Below, piece by piece: positions 9,438 through 17,700 of a stretch of 54,487 nt of DNA. Within the stretch, counting starts at the first letter, position 1; every line of letters begins with the position of its first letter. Position numbers and translations under genes: made by a program. The stretch lies in contig NZ_JADPKY010000077.1 in NCBI RefSeq assembly GCF_023074185.1, forward strand, positions 1-54,487, given 5' to 3'. The stretch is from Bradyrhizobium sp. 132. Lineage in GTDB: Bacteria; Pseudomonadota; Alphaproteobacteria; Rhizobiales; Xanthobacteraceae. Under the pieces are notes generated by a model that was not told the DNA's origin, made no database searches, and was given only the letters and a program-made list of their open reading frames with translations.

Positions 9438-10346
9438 CTAGCGACGGCCCCTTCTCAAACTTTGACCAATGCGCGCAAGCGTAATCCGCTGCGACACTGG
9501 AGCCTGATCCGGTCCGCCCACTATTGTCCCCGTTGGAACGCTGTCCCTGTTCTTTACCACATCAGGTACCCCGGCTTGCTTAGCCACCAATCTCCACTTT
9601 CTGCGGAATTCGGTCGTGGACCAAGGTAAGCCGGTAACATCGTTTATGATGATTGGGCCGGATGATGGAAGGGCCAAAATGTCCAGGCCAATTGCCTTGA
9701 CCTCCGCTAGCACCATCGGGGCCTTCTTCAGATCGACTTGGATCGGGCGGCCGCTTGACCCTGTCGTGTGTCGCAAGATCAAATTTTTATCGATGTCGGA
9801 CCAACGTAGGCCACGAAGCCACTTCCGACCATGGATTTCGAAATCGGAGCTTCCCGGCTCGTCAATAGGAACCCACTCACCGATTACATCCTTTTGGCCA
9901 AGCCTCAATTCGAATTGAAACGCTTGGACGAGAGCTATCGAATACCAACCAAAGTGTTCGCGAGCAGTGCGACGGATTGCTTGGACGTGCTCGGCAGTTA
10001 GTTGCACGAGACGTGGTCCCTGAGTGCCAAACCGGCTCTCGCGAAGGAGTTCCGCAAGACGCTTGCACTCTGGATCTTCGAGCAGCGTAAAGCCAAATTT
10101 AAATAGAGCCCGAAGCCGCGCGATCATTTCATTCGCAGCGGCAGTTCTACCGCCAGAACCCGAAACTTTGTACCAGTAAAGCAGCGTTGGCGCCTTGATG
10201 CCTCGGACCTGATGGTGGCCGTATTTTTCACTTATCCGATCGAACGTGCGGCCCTGCTTGATGCGCACCTGATAGCGAAGTTTTTGGAAAGGCGAGTCCA
10301 AATCACTTCGATAGGAATCTATTAGTTGCTTGAGCGTTAGCGCCAT
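9438..10346 (-). CDS. Tyrosine-recombinase-like protein without a catalytic C-terminus
   Basis: 302 residues. The N-terminal half resembles a core-binding domain (MALTLKQLIDSYRSD start). The second half has the integrase pattern FELRLGQKD (position of the first catalytic Arg), then GLRWSDID and a beta hairpin, RHTTGSSGRPIQVDLK, where the catalytic Lys normally sits. Related proteins, as I remember them, continue after NRDS with an AGAITEATDAG-like segment and an H-x-x-R...Tyr tail. Here the sequence instead ends in an unrelated 34-residue tail (VPTGTIVGG onwards). It is probably a truncated integrase and inactive for strand exchange. It follows a small membrane ORF by six bases. Confidence 0.55.
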   Translation of the reverse strand: MALTLKQLIDSYRSDLDSPFQKLRYQVRIKQGRTFDRISEKYGHHQVRGIKAPTLLYWYKVSGSGGRTAAANEMIARLRALFKFGFTLLEDPECKRLAELLRESRFGTQGPRLVQLTAEHVQAIRRTAREHFGWYSIALVQAFQFELRLGQKDVIGEWVPIDEPGSSDFEIHGRKWLRGLRWSDIDKNLILRHTTGSSGRPIQVDLKKAPMVLAEVKAIGLDILALPSSGPIIINDVTGLPWSTTEFRRKWRLVAKQAGVPDVVKNRDSVPTGTIVGGPDQAPVSQRITLARIGQSLRRGRR

Positions 10347-10352
10347 TGTCCG

Positions 10353-10490
10353 TCACAGCCCCTCGGCGTGCAAGTACATCAACAGAATGATGGTGATAAT
10401 CACAACCGCCGCAGCTATGCCGACCACTCCGTCGGCACGGATAACTGCTCCGAAGAAGTGTATTTCGAGTCGTTGAAATTGGTCCACCAC
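10353..10490 (-). CDS. Small single-helix membrane protein (45 aa)
   Basis: Found by translating the minus strand. GTG start at 10490 (GGAG five bases upstream; a second GTG at 10487 is also possible). The protein begins VVDQFQRLEIHFFGAVIRAD and continues into a strongly hydrophobic helix (AAAVVIITIILLMYL), ending HAEGL. Its stop lies six bases before the recombinase-like ATG, so the two look co-transcribed. No family recognised. The clear Shine-Dalgarno, the continuous transmembrane helix and the tight spacing argue that it is real. Function unknown. Confidence 0.5.
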   Translation of the reverse strand: MVDQFQRLEIHFFGAVIRADGVVGIAAAVVIITIILLMYLHAEGL

Positions 10491-11142
10491 ATTAGCTCCG
10501 TGCTACTTGGCTCAGACGATCCGAACCGATGTCGCCATTGGGTCAGCGTCGGCACGTTGTGCCAAGATTATTCGGCGCTCAAGAAAGATCCCGAGCGATT
10601 GTAAGACCTTAAGCAGGAGGCAATGTCATCAGCGCTCTTGCAAAAAAACCGCTGATGTAGGCGACCGAAAACTACTATGCCGATAAGTATCTGAGTGCGC
10701 TGTCAAAACCCCGCGCGATAGCGCGACAACATGACGGGAAGAGACTTTGGTAGACCATCGCTGCGGAAAGTGGATGATCGTTCAAGTGGTTGGTCTGATC
10801 AGCGGTTTTTTCTCTTCCGTCCGCGGCCGTCCAGACTAGTAGCGGGCTTGCGGCTTGCGCATTGGGAATGCGCTGGTCCGCAACCTAGACCCAATGCTTG
10901 GCGACTTCCCCCACTGGAGTAAAACGGCGTCATGGTGAGCGCTGGTATCGAGAGGGTTTTTCTCGCGCGAAGCGCCGGATGAGGGGTTTCCATCCCCACG
11001 CACAAATATTTGCGGAGACAGACCCCTCACCCGAGTGTGCCCGTGTCTACCAGCGGAGATGCCCTCTCCCACAAGGGGCGAGGGCACAGCAATCTGCACC
11101 GCGATCTGCAGCAAACGTCGCTCCACGCCGGAATGACGGGGC
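10491..11142. other. Intergenic stretch with no convincing gene
   Basis: 652 bp between the small membrane ORF and the winged-helix regulator gene. The left 130 bp carries an AT-richer region that may hold the promoter of the minus-strand pair. The right 80 bp is a dispersed repeat. No RNA gene or persuasive ORF was seen. Confidence 0.5.
11067..11141 (-). repeat. Dispersed intergenic repeat, right copy flanking accessory patch
   Basis: TCCCACAAGGGG (11067-11078) and CCGGAATGACGGGG (11128-11141) are the reverse complements of the blocks at 8271-8282 and 8231-8244. The block order is also reversed, so this is an inverted copy with a longer spacer. Confidence 0.55.
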
Positions 11143-11442
11143 CTAAACCTGCTTCCCCGCAATGATCTCCTGCAGAGTCGCCACATGCCGCGCAAACGCG
11201 CCGCGTCCGGCCGCGGTCGCGGTCACCGTCGTCTGCGGCTTCTTGCCGACGAACGCCTTGTCCACCGAAACGTAGCCCGCCTTGGCCAGCGTCTCGATAT
11301 GGGCACCGAGATTGCCGTCGGTCGCGCCGGTGAGCTTCTTCAGCCGGGAAAACTCCAATCCTGCGGCGGCTGGCAGCGCGTTCAGGGCCGCCATGATCTT
11401 CAGCCGCAGCGGCTGGTGAATGATTTCGTCGAGCTCGGCCAT
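11143..11442 (-). CDS. Winged-helix transcriptional regulator
   Basis: 99-residue protein of the winged-helix DNA-binding type found in ArsR/MarR-like regulators (HTH_34-like). It begins ELDEIIHQPLRLKIMAAL, followed by the recognition region EFSRLKKLTGATDGNLGAHIETL and a wing (VGKKPQTTVTAT). The ATG shares one base with the stop of the upstream membrane protein (TGATG), so the two are translationally coupled. Regulators paired this way usually control their own operon; that is inference. Confidence 0.85.
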   Translation of the reverse strand: MAELDEIIHQPLRLKIMAALNALPAAAGLEFSRLKKLTGATDGNLGAHIETLAKAGYVSVDKAFVGKKPQTTVTATAAGRGAFARHVATLQEIIAGKQV

Positions 11443-11996
11443 CAGATCCGCCGCATCCAGAGCCCGCCGAGGATCAGGCCACCGCCGTTGACGAACGCCA
11501 TCCAGAGCGGGAACGCCTCGCCGATCCAGAAGAATCCGATCAGCGTCAGCGCGGCAATTCCAAGACCGATCGCAATGAAGGCATAGCCGAACCAGAGTCC
11601 CGCCATCATGTAGAACAGCATGAAGTAAAGCGGCCAGAACGTACCCAGCTGGCGCGGACCGAAATGACCGATCACGCTGGTGCAGAGATAACCGAAGGCA
11701 AAGAACAGCACGAACAGCAGAAGCAGTCTGATCTCGAAGCCGCGACCATGGGAGTGCCGCGGCGGATTGACTAGGCGGAGTGCAACCAGACCGACGACGC
11801 CGACAACATCCACGGCAACCCAGGCGTAGATCGCATAGATCGGCCAAAGCCAGGTCACGAGATTGCCCGCGAACACCAATATGCCCCACCAGACGACTGC
11901 GAGGCCCGCCAGCTCGTAGAGCTGCGATTGCTTCACGCGCTGGACGATGTCGTCGATATCGGCCAGCGCTGCGGACGCCTCCTTGCTGTCGATCAT
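11442..11996 (-). CDS. Multi-pass membrane protein, partner of the winged-helix regulator
   Basis: 184 residues from ATG 11996. A soluble N-terminus (SKEASAALADIDDIVQRVKQS) precedes about six hydrophobic segments: LAGLAVVWWGILVFAGNLV, an AVDVVGVVGLVAL helix, LLLLFVLFFAFGYL, FWPLYFMLFYMMAGLWFGYA, IAIGLGIAALTLIGFF and a final GGLILGGLW. No recognised family beyond a sensor-like inner-membrane protein. An upstream in-frame start at 12044 is possible. The 1-base overlap with the regulator gene indicates an operon. Confidence 0.75.
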   Translation of the reverse strand: MIDSKEASAALADIDDIVQRVKQSQLYELAGLAVVWWGILVFAGNLVTWLWPIYAIYAWVAVDVVGVVGLVALRLVNPPRHSHGRGFEIRLLLLFVLFFAFGYLCTSVIGHFGPRQLGTFWPLYFMLFYMMAGLWFGYAFIAIGLGIAALTLIGFFWIGEAFPLWMAFVNGGGLILGGLWMRRI

Positions 11997-12059
11997 GTCG
12001 TCCCTTTCTGTCCCTGGGCTATCTCGTATGACGCTCGGTGACACCTGAGCGCGCGCCTC

Positions 12060-12232
12060 GTCCTTCGAGACGACCGCTACGCGGTCTCCTCAGGATGAGG
12101 CTTCGAGACGACCGCTTCCAGCGGTCTCCTCAGGATGAGGCTCAGCTGCACCAGGACCCGTTAAAGCGGCTGCCGCAAACTCCGCCCTCATCCTGAGGGC
12201 CCGACGCAGGCGGGCGTCTCGATGGATGGCCA
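12060..12232. repeat. Dispersed palindromic repeats (TTCGAGACG...CTCAGGATGAGG type)
   Basis: Two head-to-tail units with the pattern TTCGAGACGACCGC ... GCGGTCTCCTCAGGATGAGG, then a partly inverted third (CCTCATCCTGAGGGCCCG ... GGGCGTCTCGATGG). A related copy lies at 45880-45990. These are REP-like elements that can fold into hairpins at the RNA level. Confidence 0.7.
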
Positions 12233-12280
12233 CGGGGAAACCGCTCCCATCTACGATTGCCTTGCCGTCAACGGGGCGCA

Positions 12281-13291
12281 TCACGACTGCCCCGCCCCGC
12301 GCGTTGCCAAATCCTCGGCGATGACCGAAATCGCCTTCGGGTTGGTGACGATTCCCATGTGGTTGATGCCGTCGATGATCTTGACGTCGACCGACGGTTT
12401 GATGGCCTGCACGGTCTCCGCGTATTTGTCCGAGATCATCATCTCGTCCTCGGCGCCGCCAAAGACCGTGATCGGATGGGTCGTCGCCGGGAGATCGATG
12501 CGATAGCCGCGCGTCGCGAAATTGCGCGTCAGGCGGTCGGAATAGGTGAAGACGAGATACCTTGCCGAACTCGCCGGCACGGCGAGAGCGAGCACCGGAA
12601 GCTGCGAACAGCAGTCGATGCCGAGCTTGCGGAGCGCGGCGAGCCCCAAGAAACGCGGCAGGTCGAAATTGGCCCAGCCGCCGGAATGCGGCTTGTTGGT
12701 CGGTGCGTCGTAGCCGAGATAGGGTGCGAGCAGCACCGTGCGCACGAACATGTCCTGCATGATCGGCGTCGCGGCGACGCGCAGCGAGAAGCCGGCACCG
12801 GCGGAATGGCCGATCAGGGTGAGCGGGAGATCCGGCGCGGTCTTGCGGATTTGAGCGACGAAGTCGACGAGGTCGTCTTCGAGCTGGCCGACATAGCCGA
12901 TGTCGCCGCGCGAGCCGGAGCCGCCATGGCCGCGAATGTCGAGCGCCCAGGTCTCCACCCCGCGCGAGGCGATCGCATGGGTCAGGGCATGATTGATGGT
13001 GCCGCTGGAGCCGGAGGAGCCGTGGATGAAGATCGCGCCACGGCCCGTCGCGGCGCCGCTGGCAACGTAGTGGCGGAAACCGATCCAGGTGCCGTCGCGG
13101 GCCTGAAAACGCTCCAGGGCCGGCAGCGTGGACCAATCGATGCCCTTGGCGGAGTCCGAGACCGATCGCATCTCCGGCGGCCGCTCCAGCGGCGTTGCGA
13201 TCATCGCGGTCAGGATCAGCGCGACACCGCCGACCGCACAGACGGCCCATTTCAGTCCGTTCAAAACGCCGCGTAGCAGTCGGATTGCCAT
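12281..13291 (-). CDS. Alpha/beta hydrolase, membrane-anchored
   Basis: 336 residues. An N-terminal hydrophobic segment (about residues 10-32, [18 protein letters not shown]) suggests a membrane anchor or uncleaved signal. The oxyanion-hole region HGSSGSSG is followed by nucleophile motif GHSAG (Ser about 162), then a late Asp in FGGAEDE and His in INHMG. A serine lipase/esterase-like enzyme acting outside the cytoplasmic membrane is likely; substrate unknown. Its start region overlaps two palindromes that look like an operator. Divergent from xseA. Confidence 0.85.
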   Translation of the reverse strand: MAIRLLRGVLNGLKWAVCAVGGVALILTAMIATPLERPPEMRSVSDSAKGIDWSTLPALERFQARDGTWIGFRHYVASGAATGRGAIFIHGSSGSSGTINHALTHAIASRGVETWALDIRGHGGSGSRGDIGYVGQLEDDLVDFVAQIRKTAPDLPLTLIGHSAGAGFSLRVAATPIMQDMFVRTVLLAPYLGYDAPTNKPHSGGWANFDLPRFLGLAALRKLGIDCCSQLPVLALAVPASSARYLVFTYSDRLTRNFATRGYRIDLPATTHPITVFGGAEDEMMISDKYAETVQAIKPSVDVKIIDGINHMGIVTNPKAISVIAEDLATRGAGQS

Positions 13292-13316
13292 GATCTACTC
13301 CCTCAAACTGATTAAA

Positions 13317-13346
13317 TATAGAGAACTCTATAATACAGAGTACTCT
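13317..13346. promoter_or_regulatory. Paired palindromes, putative operator between hydrolase and xseA
   Basis: TATAGAGAACTCTATA (13317-13332) is an inverted repeat with an AA centre, and AGAGTACTCT (13337-13346) is a perfect 10-bp palindrome. Both contain AGAG-n2-CTCT, with centres 17 bp apart. The AT-rich block stands out in a GC-rich genome. It lies 26-55 bp upstream of the hydrolase ATG and about 80 bp upstream of xseA. The regulator is unknown. Confidence 0.55.
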
Positions 13347-13427
13347 CTCAATCAATCCCCAGATTGGCGCGACGCGGCGAAAATCCTTAACGTCGGGTCC
13401 GATCCCAAAACGCCGAATCGTTTGCCG

Positions 13428-15050
13428 ATGCCGCCTGCAGAGCCTCTGCTCAACACCCCCGAATTCACCGTTTCCGAGCTCTCGCAGTCCCTGAAACGGA
13501 CGGTCGAGGACACCTATGGCCATGTCCGGGTCCGCGGCGAGATCTCCGGCTTCCGCGGAGCTCATTCCTCCGGCCATTGCTATTTCGCGCTCAAGGACGA
13601 GAGCGCCAAGATCGAGGCGGTGATCTGGAAGGGCGTGCACGGGCGGATGCGCTTCAAGCCCCAGGAGGGGCTCGAGGTCATCGCCACCGGCAAGCTGACC
13701 ACCTATCCGGGCTCTTCGAAATACCAGATCGTGATCGAGGCGCTGGAGCCGGCCGGCATCGGCGCCCTGATGGCGCTGATGGAGGAGCGCAAGAGGAAGC
13801 TCGCCGCCGAAGGCCTGTTCGACGAAGCGCGAAAACAGCTGCTGCCCTGGCTGCCGGAGGTGATCGGAGTCGTGACCTCGCCGACCGGCGCCGTCATCCG
13901 CGACATCCTGCACCGGCTGGAGGACCGCTTTCCCCGCCACGTGCTGGTGTGGCCGGTCAAGGTGCAGGGCGAAGGCTCGGCCGAGCAGGTCGCGGCCGCG
14001 ATCCGCGGCTTCAACGCGATTGCCCCGGGCGGCAAGATTCCGCGGCCCGACGTGCTGATCGTCGCGCGCGGCGGCGGCTCGCTGGAGGATTTGTGGTCGT
14101 TCAACGAGGAGATCGTGGTCCGCGCCGCGGCCGAGAGCATGATCCCGCTGATCTCGGCGGTGGGGCATGAGACCGACATCACGCTGATCGATTTCGTCGC
14201 CGACAAGCGCGCGCCGACGCCGACGGCGGCGGCCGAGATGGCCGTGCCGGTGCGCAGCGATCTCTTTGTCGAGGTCGCCGATCTCGGGCGACGCACCCGC
14301 GCCTATTGGCAGCGCGCCCATGAGAGCCGCCGCAGCGAACTGCGTGCCGCCGCGCGCGCCCTGCCGGCGGCCGGCGACCTGTTGGCGATCCCGCGGCAGC
14401 GGCTGGATTCGGCAGGTGCGTCCCTGCCCCGCTGCCTCAAGGCCAACACGCACGCGCATTTCCGCAGGTTCACCGCGGCCGGCGCCAAGCTGACATTGCG
14501 GGTGCTGCACGGCCAGATCGCGCAGGCCGATCATCGCCTCACGGTGTGCGGCGAGCGGCTTGGTCTCTCCACCCGCTCGCTGCTGCGGCGGCGGCGCGAC
14601 CGCTTTGCCGGGCTGGAGGTGCGCTTGCGCGCCTCAAAGATCTCCAACGCGCAGGCGCAACGCAACGCGATTGCGCGTCAGCGCGAGCGCACGCATCGAC
14701 TTGCCGAGCGCGCGGGCCGCGCGCTGGTCACGTTGTTGCAGCGGCTGGATGCCCGCGTCGAGAACAGCGGCAAGCTGCTCTCCGCTTTGTCCTATCGCGG
14801 CGTGCTCGCGCGCGGCTTTGCGCTGGTGCGCGATGAAGCCGGCCATCCCCTGCACTCGGCCGACAGCGTCGGGCCGAATGCGCGGATGGAGATCGAGTTT
14901 GCGGATGGCCGTGTGGCAGCGACGGCGGATGCGGATCGGCCTGCTCCCGCAGCGAAGCGTGCGCCAACGCAGTCGAAGCCCGCCGCGCAGGACACCAAAC
15001 CCGCACCGAAGCGCATGGGCAAGCCGGTGGATCAGGGTAATTTGTTCTAG
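13428..15050 (+). CDS. xseA: Exodeoxyribonuclease VII large subunit
   Basis: 540 residues. The N-terminal OB-fold starts with [21 protein letters not shown] and contains [24 protein letters not shown]. The catalytic domain has [33 protein letters not shown] and [16 protein letters not shown], followed by the long coiled-coil region (Arg/Ala-rich, about residues 290-460). With XseB (not in this window) it digests single-stranded DNA from both ends. An Ala/Pro/Lys-rich tail of ~40 residues ends the protein. ATG 13428 is chosen because homology starts there; the frame is open further upstream. Confidence 0.96.
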   Translation: MPPAEPLLNTPEFTVSELSQSLKRTVEDTYGHVRVRGEISGFRGAHSSGHCYFALKDESAKIEAVIWKGVHGRMRFKPQEGLEVIATGKLTTYPGSSKYQIVIEALEPAGIGALMALMEERKRKLAAEGLFDEARKQLLPWLPEVIGVVTSPTGAVIRDILHRLEDRFPRHVLVWPVKVQGEGSAEQVAAAIRGFNAIAPGGKIPRPDVLIVARGGGSLEDLWSFNEEIVVRAAAESMIPLISAVGHETDITLIDFVADKRAPTPTAAAEMAVPVRSDLFVEVADLGRRTRAYWQRAHESRRSELRAAARALPAAGDLLAIPRQRLDSAGASLPRCLKANTHAHFRRFTAAGAKLTLRVLHGQIAQADHRLTVCGERLGLSTRSLLRRRRDRFAGLEVRLRASKISNAQAQRNAIARQRERTHRLAERAGRALVTLLQRLDARVENSGKLLSALSYRGVLARGFALVRDEAGHPLHSADSVGPNARMEIEFADGRVAATADADRPAPAAKRAPTQSKPAAQDTKPAPKRMGKPVDQGNLF

Positions 15051-15077
15051 CAGCGCGGCGCTGCTCCGCCCTCAGTG

Positions 15078-15175
15078 TCATTCCCCGCGCAGGCGGGGAA
15101 TCCAGTACGCCGCAGCCTCTCGATGAGCCACTGACGTCTCGGAGTACTGGATCGCCCGGTCAAGCCGGGCGATGA
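15078..15175. repeat. Dispersed hairpin repeat downstream of xseA
   Basis: ATTCCCCGC-n-GCGGGGAAT is followed by GATCGCCCGGTCAAGCCGGGCGAT, two adjacent hairpins joined by GTACTGGAT-type sequence. I recognise this as a common bradyrhizobial intergenic element. No gene is seen in 15051-15298. Confidence 0.6.
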
Positions 15176-15209
15176 CAGCGAGTGTGCGTGCAAATGCAGC
15201 CCCATCCCC

Positions 15210-15287
15210 GTCATTGCGAGCGGAGCGAAGCAATCCAGAATCCCTCACCGGAAAGACTCTGGATTGCTTCGCTCCGCTCGCAATGAC
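15210..15287. repeat. 30-bp perfect inverted repeat (GTCATTGCGAGC type)
   Basis: The left arm 15210-15239 and right arm 15258-15287 are exact reverse complements over 30 bp (GTCATTGCGAGC ... at the ends), with an 18-base loop. A diverged copy is at 37031-37114, and a half copy lies near 100-125. Confidence 0.85.
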
Positions 15288-15298
15288 GGAGTGCCTAC

Positions 15299-15448
15299 CT
15301 ACCGGCAGGACAATCCCGCGTCGATCGTGGTCCAGAAGCCGCAATGTTCCGGCGCGAGTTGCGGCGCGCCGGCATGGGCTTCGAACAGGAAGACCGCGAC
15401 GGTGAAGACAATCAGTGCGGAGGAGAACAGGACGAAGTGGTTGCGCAT
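15299..15448 (-). CDS. Small secreted protein (49 aa)
   Basis: Read directly from the minus strand: ATG at 15448, TAG at 15299. It starts MRNHFVLFSSALIVFTVAVF, a typical signal peptide or single membrane helix ending near FEAHAG, followed by a short tail with two Cys (EHCGFWTTIDAGLSCR). Small proteins of this shape occur in bradyrhizobia. No function is known. It ends eleven bases from the hairpin repeat at 15210-15287, which may act as its terminator. Confidence 0.6.
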   Translation of the reverse strand: MRNHFVLFSSALIVFTVAVFLFEAHAGAPQLAPEHCGFWTTIDAGLSCR

Positions 15449-15614
15449 GGAAGATGCGTTTAATCGACATCGTGGTCGAATGATGGCGTCGTCAAATGTT
15501 GAAACCGCATCCGTGCGCGATCCGTAGAGTTACAGTCGGCCATCAATTGCCGTGCAGGGCGGTGGTCGATGCGGGGCTGTCCGCTGTTGTTCCTTCGGGC
15601 GGCCCCGCTTCGCA

Positions 15615-16439
15615 CTACCGCGCCAGCCACTCCGCGACCTCGTTTTGCGACTCCGCGCGCGCTACCGCATCGGTGCCGAGATGACCGTGCTCGGGTGCGG
15701 CGGCGTCGGTGCTGCCGGCAGCTGCGTGCAGCGGCGTGTTGGCGCGGTCGAAATCGTGATAGGCGCCGGGATAGACCACGATGCGTGCGAGCGCGCTGCG
15801 CCCATGCGCGCCCTCGACCATCTGGCGGCAGGCCGGCGGCGACGACACGTCGTCATTGGCGCCGATCAGCACCAAAGTCGGCACCCGCGTGCTCCACCCC
15901 AAACCTGCGGAAATCCTGCAGTCCGGATAGAACGCGATCGCGGCGCGGAAATCGGGACCAGCGTCGCGCGCAGCACCCTGCGGACGCACGGCCCAGAGCA
16001 GCGCGCTGGCGCCATTCGCCCAACCCATCAGGCTGACGCGGTCGCGCACCACCCAGCTTTGCTTCATCAGCCAGGCGCGCGAAGCCGCGATGTCGGCAAC
16101 GCGCTCACGCCGCGCCTTGACGTGCATCTCCTTGACGCGACATTGCGGCCCGAGCTCGCGCGAGCCGTAGCTGTCAGGGAGCAGCACGGCGTTGCCGGAC
16201 TTGAGCAGACGCTCGGCCCAGTCGCGATAGCGCGACAGCACGGAATCGGAATGGCCGCCGAGCCCGCCGCAGCCGTGGAGCGCGATCACGGCCGGAAACG
16301 GCCCCGTGCCCTCAGGCTTGTAGAGCTGCGCATGCAGCACGCCCGACGCCAGCGGAATCTCGACCTGCTGCGGGGCCGGCGACGCTTGCGCGGCCGATAT
16401 CAGGAACGTCAGGAACAGGGCGGTTAACGGAAGGCGCAT
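15615..16439 (-). CDS. Secreted dienelactone-hydrolase-like protein lacking the nucleophile
   Basis: 274 residues from ATG 16439. Signal peptide MRLPLTALFLTFLISAAQAS, then an alpha/beta hydrolase of the dienelactone hydrolase type (ALHGCGGLGG oxyanion region, LPDSYGSRE, IGANDD acid, AYHDFD histidine). At the nucleophile elbow the sequence reads LMGWANGAS: Ala141 stands where Ser or Cys is expected. The rest of the core is intact, so this may be a pseudoenzyme or use different chemistry. Likely periplasmic. An earlier in-frame start at 16502 would bury the signal peptide. Confidence 0.8.
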   Translation of the reverse strand: MRLPLTALFLTFLISAAQASPAPQQVEIPLASGVLHAQLYKPEGTGPFPAVIALHGCGGLGGHSDSVLSRYRDWAERLLKSGNAVLLPDSYGSRELGPQCRVKEMHVKARRERVADIAASRAWLMKQSWVVRDRVSLMGWANGASALLWAVRPQGAARDAGPDFRAAIAFYPDCRISAGLGWSTRVPTLVLIGANDDVSSPPACRQMVEGAHGRSALARIVVYPGAYHDFDRANTPLHAAAGSTDAAAPEHGHLGTDAVARAESQNEVAEWLAR

Positions 16440-16616
16440 CGGACTCTGCCGTTGGATCCTTCGCTCAAGCACTATCACGCGGAAACGGCGCCAAAACATC
16501 ACAAACCGGTGGGTTTACCGGGGCGGACAAGCCACCCTATTTATGCTACATCCCGTCCGACACATCGTGCCCTCCAGGGTCTTCCACGGAGCGGCCTTCC
16601 ACGGAGACTTTCGACC

Positions 16617-16844
16617 GTGCTGAACAAGTTCGGCCCCTCGGGCCATGGCGAAGCGCAGGTGCAGTATCTCGACGGCGACTTCCGTGTGATCTCGCCGGGG
16701 ACCTTCGTGCGCTGCGCCATCACCGACACGCGCATTCCGCTCGACGAGTTGAAGTACTGGAGCGTGGACCTGCAGGAAGCCTACGCCACGCCCGCCGCCG
16801 TGCTCGAGCGACATTACCCCGGCGCGCCGAAGCCGCAATCGTAA
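16617..16844 (+). CDS. DUF2093 domain-containing protein
   Basis: 75 residues starting at GTG 16617, with GGAG ten bases upstream. The pattern NKFGPSGHGEAQVQYLDGDF...VISPGTFVRCAITDTRIPLDELKYWSVDLQE is the DUF2093 family of small alphaproteobacterial proteins of unknown role. An in-frame ATG at 16452 would run back past the divergent hydrolase promoter and is unlikely. Its end converges on the minus-strand secreted protein gene. Confidence 0.85.
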   Translation: MLNKFGPSGHGEAQVQYLDGDFRVISPGTFVRCAITDTRIPLDELKYWSVDLQEAYATPAAVLERHYPGAPKPQS

Positions 16845-16860
16845 GGCCGCGGGCGCGCTT

Positions 16861-17166
16861 CTAGTGCTGCTCCGTGCCATCCGCGCCCACGCAAGTCTTG
16901 ATGAAGCTCTTCCTGATCTCGCCGACGACCTTCTGATCGATCGCCTGCTTCAGGCAATCGACCCGCGCCTGCGCCATGCAGAGCTGCATCTGGTCGCGCT
17001 TGTCCTGCCCGTTCATATTTTGCGTCGAGCTGAGGCACGTCACGCGCTTGGTCGCGGGAACCGGAACAGTGGTGGTTTGAGCGGCCGGCGGCGCGGTTTG
17101 TGCAAAGACGGGCACAATGATCAGACACACAAGGCCGGCGGCGACGGCGGCGGACGACAACTTCAT
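16861..17166 (-). CDS. Small secreted Cys-rich protein, weakly PsiF-like
   Basis: 101 residues. The signal peptide MKLSSAAVAAGLVCLIIVPVFA is cut near AQT, followed by a Pro/Thr linker and a mature domain with four Cys spaced like two pairs (TCLSS, LCMAQA, DCLKQ, TCVG). The pattern R-x-F/S-x-K-T-C near the end recalls the PsiF repeat, but the match is weak. It is expected in the periplasm with disulfides. Function unknown. Confidence 0.7.
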   Translation of the reverse strand: MKLSSAAVAAGLVCLIIVPVFAQTAPPAAQTTTVPVPATKRVTCLSSTQNMNGQDKRDQMQLCMAQARVDCLKQAIDQKVVGEIRKSFIKTCVGADGTEQH

Positions 17167-17700
17167 CGAATTCTCCTGAACGTCTGAAAACGATAGGAGC
17201 TTGCGATGAATGGCGCCTGAATGGCAGGCTGCTGTCGGATGGGCAAAGCGCAGCTGCCCTGCCGGCGTACCACGACAGGTGCAGCTTATCGCGAGGTATG
17301 AGAATGGTCCGCATCGGCGTCGCGACGGTGTTCGCGCGCGCCTGAAGTGCGCGTCTCACAGCAAATGATCTCCGTCGTGCCAATCCGCGTTGCATCGAAT
17401 AGTGCTTGCACTCCGTGGTTAGTTATTTCGCGTTGTGGTTGGATTCTTTGTTGCGGTCGGCATTCTCAGGTTGTTTGACGAAGTCTTGGTGAAACAGAGC
17501 GCTGCTATAGTGAGACCTTAGGTAACTAGCCCTGCTCTTTTATCGCACAGACAATCAAGTCAACCAAACGGCCATTGAGCTTTGGAATTGGCGCAGTCTG
17601 TGAACGGGCTCATAACGAAGAGCCATCTGACGGGCTACGATCACCTCGAAAATCGCGCTGGAATATCTGTAAATCGAAAGTCAAACGACGGGGGCTGATC
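17167..17700. other. Intergenic stretch
   Basis: 534 bp between the secreted protein and the 60-aa ORF. No persuasive gene, hairpin terminator or RNA was seen. Parts around 17400-17560 are AT-richer and may carry promoters for the small ORFs downstream. Confidence 0.4.

Noticed and set aside
10368..10604. Plus-strand 78-aa ORF upstream of the recombinase-like gene
   Set aside because: No ribosome site or family; the minus-strand 45-aa membrane ORF in the same place is better supported.
8151..11142. tRNA-associated integration site
   Set aside because: No tRNA or clear att direct repeat could be found by eye around the accessory patch.
13128..13427. Upstream extension of xseA
   Set aside because: Begins inside the divergent hydrolase gene and has no family likeness before the ATG at 13428.
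12090..14534. Long minus-strand open frame (814 codons) across the hydrolase and xseA
   Set aside because: It is the opposite-strand shadow of two well-supported genes in GC-rich DNA; its translation is Arg/Gly/Ala-rich without any domain.
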